Shown here: one piece after another, positions 11,206 to 24,008 of the stretch
Numbering within the stretch: position 1 is the first letter of the stretch
Layout of the letters: each line of letters opens with the position of its first letter
Source: Actinostola sp. cb2023
Lineage: Eukaryota > Cnidaria > Anthozoa > Actiniaria > Actinostolidae
DNA length: 64,000 nucleotides
Direction: 5' to 3'
Assembly (NCBI GenBank): GCA_033675265.1
Contig: JAUJYZ010001069.1
Span: 62,001 to 126,000, forward strand
Position numbers and translations under genes: made by a program
The notes under the pieces: model-generated
The model's input: the letters and a program-made list of their open reading frames with translations, nothing else
Told to the model about the DNA's origin: nothing
Databases searched by the model: none

Positions 11206-12765
11206 TGTTTCAGATGTTTCAGATATCTAACTTAACATTCATATCAAAGTGTATTGAAAAGGCTGTTGCATCTCAACTTAATCGCTACATCATATCTAAC
11301 AATCTGGATGAAAAGTTTCAATCAGCGTACAAGTGTTATCACAGTACAGAAACTGCTTTACTTAGGGTTCAAAACGATATACTTCGCTCTGTTGATGACA
11401 AAGGTTGTGTTCTACTGCTGATGCTCGACCTTTCAGCTGCGTTTGATACTGTCAATCACAACATTCTCCTAAACAGACTCCACAATCGCTATGGTATTGC
11501 AGATAAAGCCTTTTCCTGGTTCCATTCATATCTCAATGGTAGGTTACAGCATATTAACTTGGATGGATACACTTCCACTGATCATGTGGTAAGCTGTGGT
11601 GTCCCACAAGGGTCAGTACTTGGGCCGATCCTTTATTCATTGTATACATCCCCACTTGGTGACATCATGAGCTATCATCAGATGAGTTATCATTTTTACG
11701 CTGATGACACACAAGCCTATTTATCGTTCCAACCAACCATACCTGGTCACATGGAAATGACGACAGAGAAACTCCAAGCATGTATGCACTCTATAAGTAA
11801 TTGGATGTTGACTAATAAATTGAAACTAAATGATGATAAGTCTGAGCTATTGGTCTTAAGGGCTAGCCATCGACCTCATCCTCAGCTTGACAATCTACTG
11901 GTTGGTGATGAATATGTCACACCGTCTCTCGCAGTGCTAGGAACATTGGCGTGGTTTTTGATGACACTATGTCCATGGAGAGTCAAATTATGGCCATCTG
12001 CAAGTCCTGCTTCTACCACATCAAATGTATATCTCGTATTAGACGATACCTTAGCTTTGAAGATACTAAAAAACTTGTCCATGCATTTATTATATCTAGA
12101 ATTGACCATTGCAATTCACTGTTATATGGTCTACCAAATAATCTTATTGACAGACTTCAGTACGTTCTTAACTCGGCTGCTAGGCTTATAACTATGACTA
12201 GAAAATTTGATCACATTAATCAATCATTAATATATCTACATTGGTTGCCTGTTAGGCAACGTATTGAATTTAAGATAGCTCTTATTACGTACAAAGCATT
12301 AAATAGTTTAGCACCATGTTATATAAGGAATCTCATCTCGCCATATGTGCCTACTCGTTCACTCCGTTCTTCCTCAAAGAATTTACTACAAGTAATTAAT
12401 TACAATCTTAAACGTTATGGTTACAGAGCCTTCTCGGTCTGTGCTCCATTAATATGGAATTCACTTCCGATTAATGTAAGACATAGTCCATCTCTTGAGG
12501 TGTTCAAGAAAGAACTTAAAACTCATTTATTTAGGTTAGCTTATTAATATTGCACATATAATATATTATATTATTTCTTAGGATTTTTTTTAATTGCATT
12601 ACAATACATTGTATTTAGGCCTAATTTAATGTTTTAATAGTTCTAATTATATATATTATTATTTTTATTATTATATTATATATTTATACTGTAAATTATA
12701 TAAACAGCGCTTTGAGCACAAGAAAAAGCGCTATATAAATAATAAAGTTATTATTTAAAGTTATT
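11206..12765 (+). mobile_element. 5'-truncated non-LTR retrotransposon (CR1/L2-like LINE)
   Basis: Reverse transcriptase sequence begins abruptly at ISNLTFISKC, so the 5' half is missing, as is usual for target-primed integration. Motifs: HSTETALL, LDLSAAFDTVNH (motif A), VPQGSVLGP (motif B) and the catalytic box FYADDTQ (motif C, near 11695). A frameshift near 11945 moves the thumb and C-terminal part to the next frame (11951-12547, ending LPVRQRIEFK... and a KTHLFRLAY-like terminus). The 3' tail folds around agcgctttgagcac/gaaaaagcgctata and ends with aataaagttattatt repeats. Inactive copy. Confidence 0.93.
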
Positions 12766-13013
12766 ATTCGAACGCGTATCCCGAACGCATAATACGATCA
12801 TTGTGAGAATCAATAAAGGGATTGCAGTTTGAACCTTTGGCCTACATTCATATTGGCGTATATACCAATACAATTTATTACAACTGGATATTGATATATC
12901 GATATTTTATTTATTGTTATTATCATTTATTGTTATTATTTTTTTAATATGATAAGAATAAATCTTTATAAAATCAATAAAGTGGTTCTTTTTGTATAGT
13001 ACTATAGTCACTA
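12766..13013. other. No gene seen
   Basis: AT-rich, with TTATTATT-like simple repeats near 12910-12950. Confidence 0.3.
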
Positions 13014-13162
13014 TAGAGTGCAATTTAGAAAAGCGTGAAATAGTACTAACTTTAAATAGTACTAAATAGTGCTATTTCTATTGTTTTCTATTGTTTCATT
13101 TGTGCTATTTATTTAGTACTAATTAGTTATTTGGTTTTCACATTTTTCTAAATTGCACTCTA
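13014..13162. mobile_element. MITE family A, copy 1 (149 bp)
   Basis: Ends TAGAGTGCAATTTAG and CTAAATTGCACTCTA are inverted. The interior has the repeated word agtacta/tagtact. A second copy with the same ends and interior lies at 61316-61456. Confidence 0.9.
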
Positions 13163-13399
13163 TTATAAAATAATGTTATGTTATGTTTTACATGTATATA
13201 AAGATGTCAACAAGGGGGGAACTGAATCCCCATATGAATGTACTTAGACTATGAATGTACATTTGTACTTAGATTATGAATTTATCCACAATGTACGTCT
13301 GTATATAATTGCTGGAGTCAGCTTTCAAAGTAACAACGCATCCTGAAAGAGATAAAAAATTGGAACTTATTCTACAGTGACATATGGACCATTGCTATA

Positions 13400-14515
13400 A
13401 TAATGAACATCAATCAAGTGAGTCTAGTTTGGACTAGCTGGTTTATTACATTTACCACGTGATGAAGACTTCCCTGCCATAACAGTGTTTAATGATGTTC
13501 TTGGTTGAGCTTAGTACATGTCAACTGTATATATAGTCCCTGAAGACCTGTTATCCAACATTGAAACAATGAATGACCTGTAAAAATATATGAATGAACA
13601 TCAAGTGAGTCTAGTTTGGACTAGCTGGTATATTATTATATTTACCACGTGATGAAGGCTTCCCTGCCATAACAGTGTTTAATGATTTTCTTGGTTGAGC
13701 TTTTAAAGGCCCGGACACACGGTGCAACTGTTGCGCGCAACAGTGGCAGAAATAGAATCAAGTTCTACTTTTGCAACGTTGCGCGCAACAAATTGCACCG
13801 TGTGAACACGTCTGCAACATTTCTTGCAACTGCCCGAGGTTCTCATCCAATAAAATGCGATTCTTTCGTAATTCCGCTGAATACAATAACAGTGGTTTGA
13901 GGCTCGTTTTAAATTCGATTGGTATATGCGTCTGTTCTGAATTCTTGCTTCTTTTCAGTATATTTCATTAATTTATCAAGATCAAGATTGTCAATCTGAT
14001 CAAAATTCAAGTAAATACAAAAGTGCTAATTCGCAAATGTCATCGGCGAAAAGCGTGAATCGCTGATTGTTTGGGTTTATTTGCGTTTCGATCAGAATCA
14101 TTTGCACAAAATAGCACTATGTCAGGGGAAAAATTTCCCTTGACTATTTACAAAGGGACGGCTTAATGTTAGCAATCCAATACATCAATAAAGATTTCTG
14201 ATGTTCATTTTATTAGGAACTTCAGCGAATTGCGCGCAACAGTTGCAAGAAAAGTTGCAGCGTGTGGCATCCCCTTAAATTCTGTTGCGCGCAACAGTTG
14301 CACCGTGTGTCCGGGCCTTTAGTACATGTCAACTGTATATATAGTCCCTGAAGACCTGTTATCCAACATTGAAACAATGAATGACCTGTAAAAATAAATG
14401 AATGAACATCAAGTGAGTCTAGTTTGGACTAGCTGGTTTATTATATTTACCACGTGATGAAGACTTCCCTGCCATAACAGTGTTTAATGATGTTCTTGGT
14501 TGAGCATATGTAAGA
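13400..14515. repeat. Three-copy tandem repeat, about 200 bp unit, second copy split by an insertion
   Basis: Units start near 13400, 13591 and 14398 with atgaacatcaagtgagtcta and contain cacgtgatgaagacttccct and ctgaagacctgttatccaac. The second unit is interrupted at about 13704 by the element below and resumes at agtacatgtcaactg (14321). Confidence 0.88.
13706..14319. mobile_element. Non-autonomous DNA element, 0.61 kb, GC-rich inverted ends
   Basis: TIRs begin AAGGCCCGGACACACGGTGC and continue through aactgttgcgcgcaacag. TA lies directly outside both ends. The word gttgcgcgcaac is repeated subterminally at 13730, 13777, 14230 and 14285, forming four possible transposase-binding sites. It splits a tandem-repeat unit, so the empty site can be read from the sister copies. 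No ORF of note. Confidence 0.88.
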
Positions 14516-14833
14516 ATGTTGACTGTATACTTTTATGCTGCTTAAACTAAATTGGAAAAATTAGTGAAACAAGCATGTGCCTTATATCATTTAAATGTGG
14601 ACAAGCTGGTGTTATTACTGTACCTTAATTGTTGATCTTCTGTATACTGTACTAGCTGGTTAACAGTTCACAACTCAAATAATTATAATCAGTTGACCAC
14701 ACATGTCGATCAGACCACAAAGGTCAACAACAACCACACAGGTAGATCAGACCACAAAGGTCAACAATAATGTGTAATCACAAAAGTCATATTCAATATT
14801 ACATACCATTCCATACCATTGCCTTCACACTCA
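14516..14833. other. No gene seen; short repeats
   Basis: Contains two near copies of cagaccacaaaggtcaacaa (14714 and 14749). It lies just 3' of the P-like gene and may be its 3' untranslated or terminal region. Confidence 0.35.
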
Positions 14834-17800
14834 TTACATGGGTTTCTTTTCTCTTTTAACAGGTAACTTCTCTGGCTTGTAAAATGCATACTGATCAACT
14901 TTTCCAGTATTGCCCTTCTTAGTTTTTGTAGTCTGACCCAATAGAATGCTATTCATGGTTGGTCCATACTGAGCATATGTTGGGTTGTCATTTTGGCCAT
15001 TACGACCACGTTGCTGACAAAACACATTTTCAACAAGATCACTGTTTACTCGATAAGCAGAAACATTACATCCAGGGTGTGCCTGAAATGAAATCTTACA
15101 CAATGTCTTAAATCCTATAATGCAAGATGCAACATCAAACATTGTTTTATCTGAAAGAAAAAGCTTGTTGCGCTCAGAGGTCCTGAGCTCTTTTCCTTTA
15201 CATCATGTTGCCAATTCTGTAGCCACTCCAAACATCTATCATTTTCTTCTAAGCGACTATCAGCCATGCTCATATAGTACTGATAACTTGTGAAGTTTGT
15301 TATCAGTGTGGAGCACATTTCCAGGAATTCAATTGCTCCATCCAAATACTGCACTCTCTCTCTGGCATTACTGCTCAAGTAGCTTCGGTATGCCTGGTGA
15401 TTGTAAAGTGCAATGATTATTTTTTAAATGTTACAAAGTTATATTTTGCATAGTCAGATCTAACAACAACATGCCAATAAGGCCATGTACATTCCAGCTC
15501 TATACACATTACAGTACAGGAGATAACAAGGGAAGACATACCGGGTAAGACAATAATTAAACCATTCAAAAAGTTGGCATACCTCCATTAAATTCAACAT
15601 ATCCTCATTCAACACCTGTTCTACAAGATGATTTCTCATCTTTGATGAATATCCAAGCTGGAAATGTTTAGTGGTCAAACGATGATGAAATGGCAAGGAA
15701 TTGGCTTGATATCAATTAAATGCCTCAATCCACTGCTTCCATGCTATACACTTAGATCCAACCATTAGACTTTGTGTTACACTAGCTTTACTTTTGGATA
15801 AATTGTTGCGAAGCTTCTTAATATTATGCTGCAATGAAACATATAAAAAAATTAATGTATTTACCACAACATAGTTTCCACTCCTTTTGACACCAACATT
15901 CTGTCAGTAGTGTATCTACCAGTACATCAGTCTTCCTGTCAATTAACAAATTTAGTCGTACTTACCGAAAAATCCATAATGAAAATAAGTGGTTCCCTAG
16001 TATATGGATTCACTATGGTAAAGTTCTCTTTCACAGGGTCTTTTTCCTGAAAGTGAATCTTGATAAAATTACGGTTTGCTTCGCCACCATCACAACAACA
16101 GTAGACAATTGTAATTCCTCGTGTAATAAGCTCAACCACTGCCTTCCAAAACAGATCATACAGTGTGCTGCTAGGAATTTCTTTTGTTGGCCAGTGCAGT
16201 GTGCAAATGGGAAACGGAATCCAGTGTTTCCAAAAAACACAAATTGACAAACATGAGTTGCCAACTCTGCCTTAACTTCCCCTGAAAACATTAGCAGTAT
16301 ATATGTGTTTTAATATTAAATCTACGTACCTCAAATAAACAGACAATGTTCAATGAAAATACATTGACCCCCCCCCCCCCCCCCCCAATTTTGTGATATT
16401 TTGTGATATTTTGAGCCCTTGTGGATTTAAGTGAAATGTACCAACTACTTAAAACAATAATGACTGTATGTAGATTATAGATTATACCTTTCTCTGTGGC
16501 TGTCATGAACTCATGTTCCTGCCCTAAATCCACAAGACCTACTAATGTTTTCACTCCATCAACAGTTTGAAGATGAAGATCTTCCTGAAAGAACATAATA
16601 TTTGTAATGACTTCACTTAGAATATAGAATCTAACTTTACTGTATATAATGTTGAAATAATATAATCTAGTTATATTGAATAATTAATAGTATCATTGAA
16701 TTATAATTCTTAATCATAGTGTTGTAAGTATGAACTATGTTATAATATTTATTATATATGTAGTCTTGGCATATTAGCATTGTTTAGCTGCTATGGACCT
16801 ACATGTATAAACAACATCAAACCAAGTGGGAATAAAGTTATTCATTCATTCATTTGAATATATAATTCTAATTCTTAAAATACCTCCAACAAAATTATTA
16901 CCTGAATAGACATTTCATCCAAAATCAAACCACCTCCTCTACCATATGCATCAAGTTCATTTTTATCTGCCTCCTTTACAAGCCAATCTAGGACTTCATC
17001 ATTTATTCCTGCCTTCTGGCTCACAGAGTTTTTATACAAGGACAATAGCCTTCCAGATGGTAACCTGATCATACCACTGTCTTTCAACTGTCCATAAGCT
17101 TCTGGGCTTCGACACCACAGGAATAAACAAAGACGAATGATTCTAAAAAGAAAAATTGGATTAATGTTTACTCTATGTACAGGTATATTAACATCAATGA
17201 GACACTTACTTTGGGTGCCATCTATTTGCTCTTGAATCTGGATCTTCAAGAACTTGTTTCTGTGCTTTCCAGAACATTTTCATGTCCTCATTAACCTTGC
17301 TTCCATCAACTCCTCCAAACATTGACTTAAAGTCATTGTGATCTTCTTCGGTGAAGTCTTCCATTTAGTTTTGTATCTCTTCTTTGGCAGTTGCTGCCCT
17401 CTCTGCCTTTTTCTCTGCATTCTTTACACATGCTTGTTCAACATGCAGTCTACTTGATATTTCCTCTGGAGTCATGTAGGAAATTCGCTTTTGCTTTTTA
17501 AGCTGTCCATCATCAGATGAATCTCGCTCGTTCTTCCTATAGCTACGACAATGGCGTTTAAGTGTAGTACAATTTCGACATTTCATTTTGAATACATCGT
17601 AGCTCAAAATCGATGAACAGTTTCTTGCTCGATGCCTTATAGACCGAGTCTTGATTCCTTGATCGTCACGTATTTCCCAGTGTTCAGTAATATCATTGGC
17701 ATTTCCTCCCAGTTTTTGGGCTGTTGACTTCAAACTCAAAGCCTTTACATAGTGGTACCTCGGCACAAAATTCAAATACATTGTTCAGAAATTGTTTTGT

Positions 17801-18411
17801 GACACCTTGAACACTATCTATATCAAGTGCAACTTCCTTTGACATCACAGAGAACTTGATAGTTAAATCTTGACATACACGTAGTTCTCTCACCATTTTT
17901 TTACCATCGCAAAGATCGTCACTTGTTACAATCATCCACTGCATTGCCTCTGTTGACTTCTTGTTCACCGTCCACGACATGGCCGCAGTTGAAGGCTCTG
18001 GAGGATTATAAGAATTCAGAATTTCATCCCATTCTATACCTAGCGGGTAAGGCTCACTTATTCTTGCTAAATTTGTATACACCCAACATCTCTTCATTCC
18101 ACTATCACTCGGTAATGTCTTCTGCTCTCTCTTTCCGAATGGAAATAACATCTTAACCACACGTCCCAAATCATTTCGTTTGTTGAACTTATCTTTATAG
18201 GGTGAAGTTCTCAATTCCTCTTCAATTTTATTAAGCTGCATCGAGTCTCCAACACTTTTATAATATCTTCGCCACAACCTAGAAAAGCACCATGAATGTT
18301 TGTACAAACAAATATGCACCGTTTTAAAACCTAAAATATTCAAAAGTAAAAACAAACTTACCATGTATTAAGAGATAATTCTCTGAAGGGTGAGATACTC
18401 TCCATCGCCAT
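14834..18411 (-). pseudogene. P-element-like transposase, copy 1, seven exons, decayed
   Basis: Exons (minus): 18411-18362, 18278-17210, 17142-16902, 16584-16488, 16281-15966, 15828-15583 and 15393-14834, all with GT-AG borders. The N-terminus (MAMESISPF) lacks a THAP finger. A Cys/His cluster (CRNCTTLKRHC) and a helical, Lys/Glu-rich stretch follow. The RNase H-like core matches the P-element family in order: LILDEMSIQ (first Asp), YCCCDGG (second Asp), the DFS|HNIKKLRN box and LVENVFCQQRG, where Glu is the likely third acid, followed by DNPT. Breaks: frameshift near 17700, TAA at about 17364, frameshift near 16195, TGA near 15710 and frameshift near 15195. The intron at 16590-16900 carries a short (ATTC)n-tailed retro fragment. 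No 3' TIR found. Confidence 0.85.
16368..16386. repeat. C homopolymer
   Basis: About 19 consecutive C within an intron of the P-like gene. Confidence 0.9.
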
Positions 18412-18850
18412 TTAGTTTCTTGTAGAAGTCCAAAAAGGAAAAAGGTTATGCTTTATATGAAAAAGTAGCTGTATCAACAAATGTAGTTACACAGAAAATG
18501 GCGGTATAAGAGTGTAATGGGGTTGTGATGACCTATAGCTGACGTTTTGATGACGTCAACAATATCTGTGAACAAGCTGACGGCAAAGTGCACCAACAAA
18601 ATGCACCGCACATCAGGCCATGATACGCCATCAGTTTCACACCTTGTTTCAATATACACATTGCTGCGGGCGCGTCCCGCAGGACGCACACAGGGAGCCC
18701 AATATTATACCTTACTCAACACAGGAAGCCCAATATAATACGTATTGCGCACGCGCTCTACCAGAGGAAACCCATCAAGAAAAGACGCACGCATACAAAT
18801 ATATTTTTATTTATTATTAGTAGCCTCAAAAACAATGGTTGGGCTACCTA
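18412..18850 (-). repeat. 5' flank and terminal region of P-like copy 1
   Basis: Matches 40030-40440 in the same relation to its coding exon. Shared words include ccatgatacgccatcagttt and gctgcgggcgcgtcccgcag, then an accacaggaaacccatca-like block. Similarity stops shortly after agcctcaaaa...ggttgggct, which I take as the element edge. Half of it recurs inverted in the MITE at 23660-23935. Confidence 0.75.
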
Positions 18851-19085
18851 TAGTAAAACGTGTTTGGAAAAATGTTGAGTAAAAAACCTGAAATTACAGT
18901 GATGTCAAAATCTGAACTTTTTACCTATTTCAAATATACTGTTTTTGTTCTAAAAACTAATTGTTTTATAGAATTCTGCATTTATTCAGCTTTCAGAAAA
19001 TGTATACTTTATAGAGGTCTTAACGTAACGAGTACGCGCTAGAGCGTGTTGCGTGCATGATGGTCGTTTGGGGTACCCTGATACC

Positions 19086-19357
19086 TTACCGCTGATTCTG
19101 ATGAAACGCGACCACCTAGACTTTGAGGATTGAGTTTGTACATTGCTTTAGGCGGACTTAGATAAAGCTCTAACGTGCTAGAATACTTTCATATTGGTTT
19201 AGTCTGGTTGGAAATGGCTAATAAACGATACAATTGAATTATTGAGCGAAAACTATTCATTCTTCGATGATTCACATGTGATTGACATCCACCTAATGCA
19301 AACTACAAACCATCAAATCAACGTCTAGGTGGTCGCGTTTCATCGGAATCGGCGGTA
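19086..19357. mobile_element. MITE, 0.27 kb, TA-flanked
   Basis: Inverted ends taccgctgattctgatgaaa and tttcatcggaatcggcggta pair over about 35 bp, including cgcgaccacctagac. Confidence 0.88.
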
Positions 19358-19889
19358 ATGTACATAACACCATCAACACCACGGTCAAGTCTGCGCAAGC
19401 GCATGCGTAAAAGTAATTTGCATATAACTTAATCTGATTAGCATTTGTAAAAACGGTCAGCCCCTATGTTTTTCACAGCATATAAGCTCGTAATTATGTG
19501 AATAACGTTCAAATTTTCAGTTTTCTCTAACTAGCTCTTCTATACTTGATTTTCTACTGTTTTTTTCTTGTATTTTCTACTTTCCCATTCTCTTAATTCA
19601 ACACTGTCAAATATTTTTCATATAATTAATATTTGTTTCTTAAAGTAACAACAGAAAGTACAATGTATTAGCCCACAAAGAACTTTCAAAACTATCTATC
19701 TATGGAATAATAAAAGAAAGCACATGAAAATATAATCCAGACATATCACTTCCTTTTTGAAATAATCTATTACCAAATAATCTTAAACCCAAAGTCTGAT
19801 GGATATTATTACGCCGATGGATATTAGGGAACTTAATATCAAATCGTTAAGAAATTGACAAGAATATCGACAAATTGCTAGCTAGAAAT
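19358..19889. other. No gene seen
   Basis: AT-rich sequence without ORF, repeat or splice pattern that I can support. Confidence 0.3.
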
Positions 19890-20345
19890 GAAATATTTTA
19901 TTGCATTTTATATCATAGATTATTCAAAGAAATAAATAATGTTATCATAAAGATATTTTTGTAAAATGATTGCTTTAAGATATTCAAGAAAAACATGTTG
20001 CAGAGTGTGACGTTACAATGTTTGTAAAATACTTTGTTTCACTCAAATCCTCTAAATGTATTTTGACTTTTACACTGGAAAAAGAAAAGGATATCAAACA
20101 ACTTTTAGCTGAGTAAAAGTGCACATCTTATGCCTGCAAAAAAATTAAAAATTCTTTGATTTTCTTTTCTTTTTCCAGTGTAAAAGTCAAAATACATTTA
20201 GAGGATTTGAGTGAAACAAAGTACTTTACAAACCTTGTGACGTTACACTCTGCAACATGTTTTTCTTGAATATCTTAGAAAGCAATCATTTTACAAAAAT
20301 ATATTAATGATAACATTATTTCTTTGAATAATCTATAATATAAAA
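19890..20345. mobile_element. Foldback element: about 200 bp arms around a 65 bp loop
   Basis: Left arm 19890-20090 and right arm about 20163-20345 are inverted copies. Examples are tttacactggaaaaagaaaa against ttttctttttccagtgtaaa, and acatgttgcagagtgtgacg against cgttacactctgcaacatgt. A few mismatches and a small indel show age. There is no coding potential. Transcription through it would give a long hairpin RNA. Confidence 0.92.
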
Positions 20346-22050
20346 TGCAATTTTGTTTTCTTTTTTTTCTACCTGGAAGAATAATATGGCGTGCATTTGA
20401 CGTCAATTTGACAATGCAAAAATGATGTGAGTAAAACAAGAAGGTGAGAGCCCTTCTTGTTGAAAGCTATTTCGACGATGTCATTGATGATGAAGAATTT
20501 TGTATGTTATAAGATACGAGTTTCTCGAAAAATCCTGAATTTCCGTATGAAGATTACGGACAATTTGAACTTGACGAGATTGGTGACCCCGAGCAATTGG
20601 CTGAGTTCTGTTTTCACAAGCGTGAAGTACTTGGTAATTGCCTTTATTTGTAACCAAGGTACCGTTTGTGATGGGACTTAAGCAATGTTTGTTGTTGGTT
20701 CCAGTACTCAATACTGTTACCGATTTCATTGATGATTTACCCTGTCATAAGATAACTGCATGGAACAACAACAATAATAATAATAATAATAATACGTCTT
20801 TATTAATAGAAATATAAACAATGTCATTCTTGACCCAGCAAGCCTCCAAATATATGCAGATCATAACAAAGGAGCAGCCCTTGACAACTGTTAATTTTAT
20901 TTATTTATTATTTATTATTATTATTTATGATTCATTGATGGGAAAGTGAGACCTATAAGTCCACCTGGGAAATCACAGAGTATTATGTGCAATGGCCATA
21001 AACGCATTCATATTCTCTAAAATTTGCCGAATGGTCAAATGTTTGGTCCTGTTGGTGAGTGCTTTGTTGCTCTTACATTTACAAGTACCTTATCCACCAC
21101 CCATCAAATTATATTTAGCAAAATAATAGGAATAAATTACACATTTAGTTTTTGTAATTTTAAAATGTATATTTCTCACATTTTTTTAGGTTTTATAACT
21201 TAGTCCATATTATACAATGCATATAAAAAATGAACTAGAAGTTCTTAAGAGGGCTCTTCTGTAAAAGTCACCCAACTCGAGCAGACCTTGAAAAATCAAA
21301 AATCCCCAAACTTTGTCAGAATATAGCCTTATAGGAACTAAAAATAATATAACTTTGGGATTGATTTCGTCGTTATTTTTGGTGAACGACCGTAATTTCC
21401 ATTTTCGCCCTCCAAGAGGCCATTTTCGTCCCGAAATATGGCTCGTACATCAAGGTCGATTTAAAATCAAAATCAAAACAGACACACTATCTGTTATTTG
21501 GAGAAGAACGAATAGGTATCAAACTGCATTTGTGGAGTTTTGTTGGCTAATTCTCTCAAATTCAAATATTTTAAAGATTTTTGATTTGAGGAGTTTTGAG
21601 ACGGACTTCAAAAGTGCCTAAAATTCGTTAAATCTTAATAGAAATATCTCCACTGGTATGATGATCCAGAGCGTAAAACTCACGCTGATTGATAAGCAAC
21701 GTTTTCTCTTTTGAAATACGAGATAACATTTTGGGGCCACTCAAAATCCAGAAAGTTACAGCCGATAATGTTCAGGTCATAACCTCAAAATCTCACTGTT
21801 TACAAATGTGGCCGTGTCACGCAAGTCCTTGGAATATCGTTGATCACGAACAGCATGCATAATTTTTTTGTCGTTATACCTTTAATAAAGCTGGGTTATG
21901 TTTCAGGTAGATTTTATGCCACGGAATCTTGGATGGAACTGAATTTTTGGCGGTTCATACAGTTGAATATTTGAATGAACGCACCGTTTATTCAGCTTTA
22001 TGCAAAATTGTTCTTAAGAACGGAAGTCAGGAAAAATTTAGAATATCGCG
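20346..22050. other. Gene-poor stretch with simple repeats
   Basis: Contains an AAT microsatellite at 20770-20795 and a TTTATTATTTATT-rich patch at 20895-20930. A 102-codon ORF (21313-21621) has no recognisable motif and no splice support, so I leave it uncalled. Confidence 0.35.
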
Positions 22051-23476
22051 GCAAAAGTCGAAAAAGACCCTTTACATGAGAATAAAGTACTTATTTACAG
22101 TACAAAAAGTACAAAAATATATCAAAAACTGAGATTTGCTTGATGGTTCAAAAATAGAAACGTCGTAATAATAATACAACGACATGATTGACAGGCAATA
22201 ATTAGCATAAGTGCCTTCGATTTCGGCCGAGACATCACTCTTTAATATGGCGTCTTCTGAGCTCAAACCAGTTTTAAAATTCTACAACCGGCATTGATAT
22301 TAACCAAGGAGACTTATTATACCCTTGAAGTCTTCAATGAGTTGAAAATCTCATGAGTTATGGAGGAATTCCTGTGTTGACAGTTATATACTTGTCAGTT
22401 GTAAGATGGCCATCTATTGCATTTCCGACTCTCGATCAGGTTTTCGCTTCAGATGAGGTAAGAATTTCCTTCAACCTTCGTGAAGACTTTTAAAATACCA
22501 TTTCGTAGCTTATACAAACTATTTGAAACGGTCAAAGTGGTCAAAGTACGGAAGTATCACAAGAGCGAAGCGTGAGTGATGACTTCAAAGGTCAGAAAAT
22601 GCTAATTTTCAACTGATTTCAAAACACTCTCCCGTTACGCTAATTCATTTGCCCAGGTAGATCTCTCCAGCATTTGAGAGGATAACATTCCAGTTTTCAT
22701 TCATTTGTTGCTCAAACTATTTCGAGCACTACCACATGGTGAAATTTTTTTTTTAAATTGGAGCATACTTTCGGTCAACGTAAATGTAGGTCTACAAAAT
22801 AATTTCCCTGTCACGCAAAATATTGAGTAATTATCCAGATAATCACACAGTCAGTAAGTTTAGAGATCGTATAACACGTGGTGGTATTTTTAGAGCGATT
22901 GCGTGGCTCATGTTGTGATGCGAGACGATTAAACTTGAGTCACAATTTGTTGTCTTCATAAGCGATTTTCGACGGGAATCAGATTTTTCTTTTTTCTCGA
23001 AAACACAACGCTATTTCATTAAACTAACTACACAGCGATTCTAGTAACACCCTAGCCTATCTAACTTTGTAATATGAGCGAAATCGATTTTTTCAGTCTT
23101 TGCCACAAAATTTGGCTTTTCCTCGGTTTTTGGTGACATTCACTCTTAATGACTCTAGTCCTTCCATTGCCCTAAACTACTTACCAATTGATGGTTTCGA
23201 TCCCATCCGGTTTGCTAAGCAAAGCATTTAATAGAAGAGTTTATCTTCAAGGTTTGGGATGAAGCATTGACGATCAGTCATGACCAAAACTCAACGATTG
23301 CGTTACACACAGGTAACCCATGAGTGAATACTTGTGTCAATGTATGTTGGGCGGGATGTTCTGGAAGTCTTACAGAACGAGCTTTATCTGCTTATGTGTT
23401 TATAAAAAAGAGGAATGTCATGAAAATTACTGTAAATAAGTACTTTATTCTCATGTAAAGGGTCTTTTTCGCCAAA
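22051..23476. repeat. Widely spaced inverted repeat, 47 bp arms
   Basis: The segment ccctttacatgagaataaag with flanks (about 22058-22104) returns inverted at 23426-23472. The 1.3 kb between holds no gene. It could be an element with short TIRs or two fragments of one repeat. Confidence 0.65.
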
Positions 23477-23659
23477 TGCGACGAACTGGTACCGAGGGTG
23501 CTAACATATCACCTGTTTTCAATTTATACTGGGCAGAAAGCAAACAAAGTTTAGACAATAAAATAAAGTCCAGGTTGTGCAATCATTTTTCTTTGCGTTG
23601 CTTAGCGTACGATCATCAGAAAGCATTATCCTGTATTTGTAAACTAAAAATTAAATTTA

Positions 23660-23935
23660 AAAAAATATTTGTATGCGCGCGCCTTTTTCGATGGGTTTTC
23701 TGTGGTAGAGCGCGCGCGCGTTGGGATCCCTGTGTGGGTCCCGCAGAACGCGCCCGCACAAATGTAGTAGTGTGAAATACTACATGCATCGTTGTCCAAT
23801 ATAGTTTATTTCTACGCACAGGGAGCCCAACATAATACGTATATTTCGCACACGCGCGCTGTACCACAGGAAACTCATTAAAAATTATGCGAGCATACAA
23901 ATATTTATTTTTAATAACTAGAATAGCCTCACAAT
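23660..23935. mobile_element. MITE derived from P-like element ends
   Basis: Two inverted arms of about 110 bp share a block of the form ctgtggtagagcgcgcg and the word aaatatttgtatg. The right half (cacagggagcccaacataat onward) matches the 5' ends of both P-like copies (18680-18840, 40270-40430). It is therefore a deletion derivative or hairpin form of that family. Confidence 0.8.
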
Positions 23936-24008
23936 GTCTCTAATCTAGAATGAGTCACAAAAATGAATCTTTTGATATCTTTAAACATCGATTTTAGTTC
24001 AGTTTTAA

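Noticed and set aside
21313..21621. 102-codon ORF
   Set aside because: No motif, no splice signals and no homologue recognised; consistent with chance in non-coding DNA.
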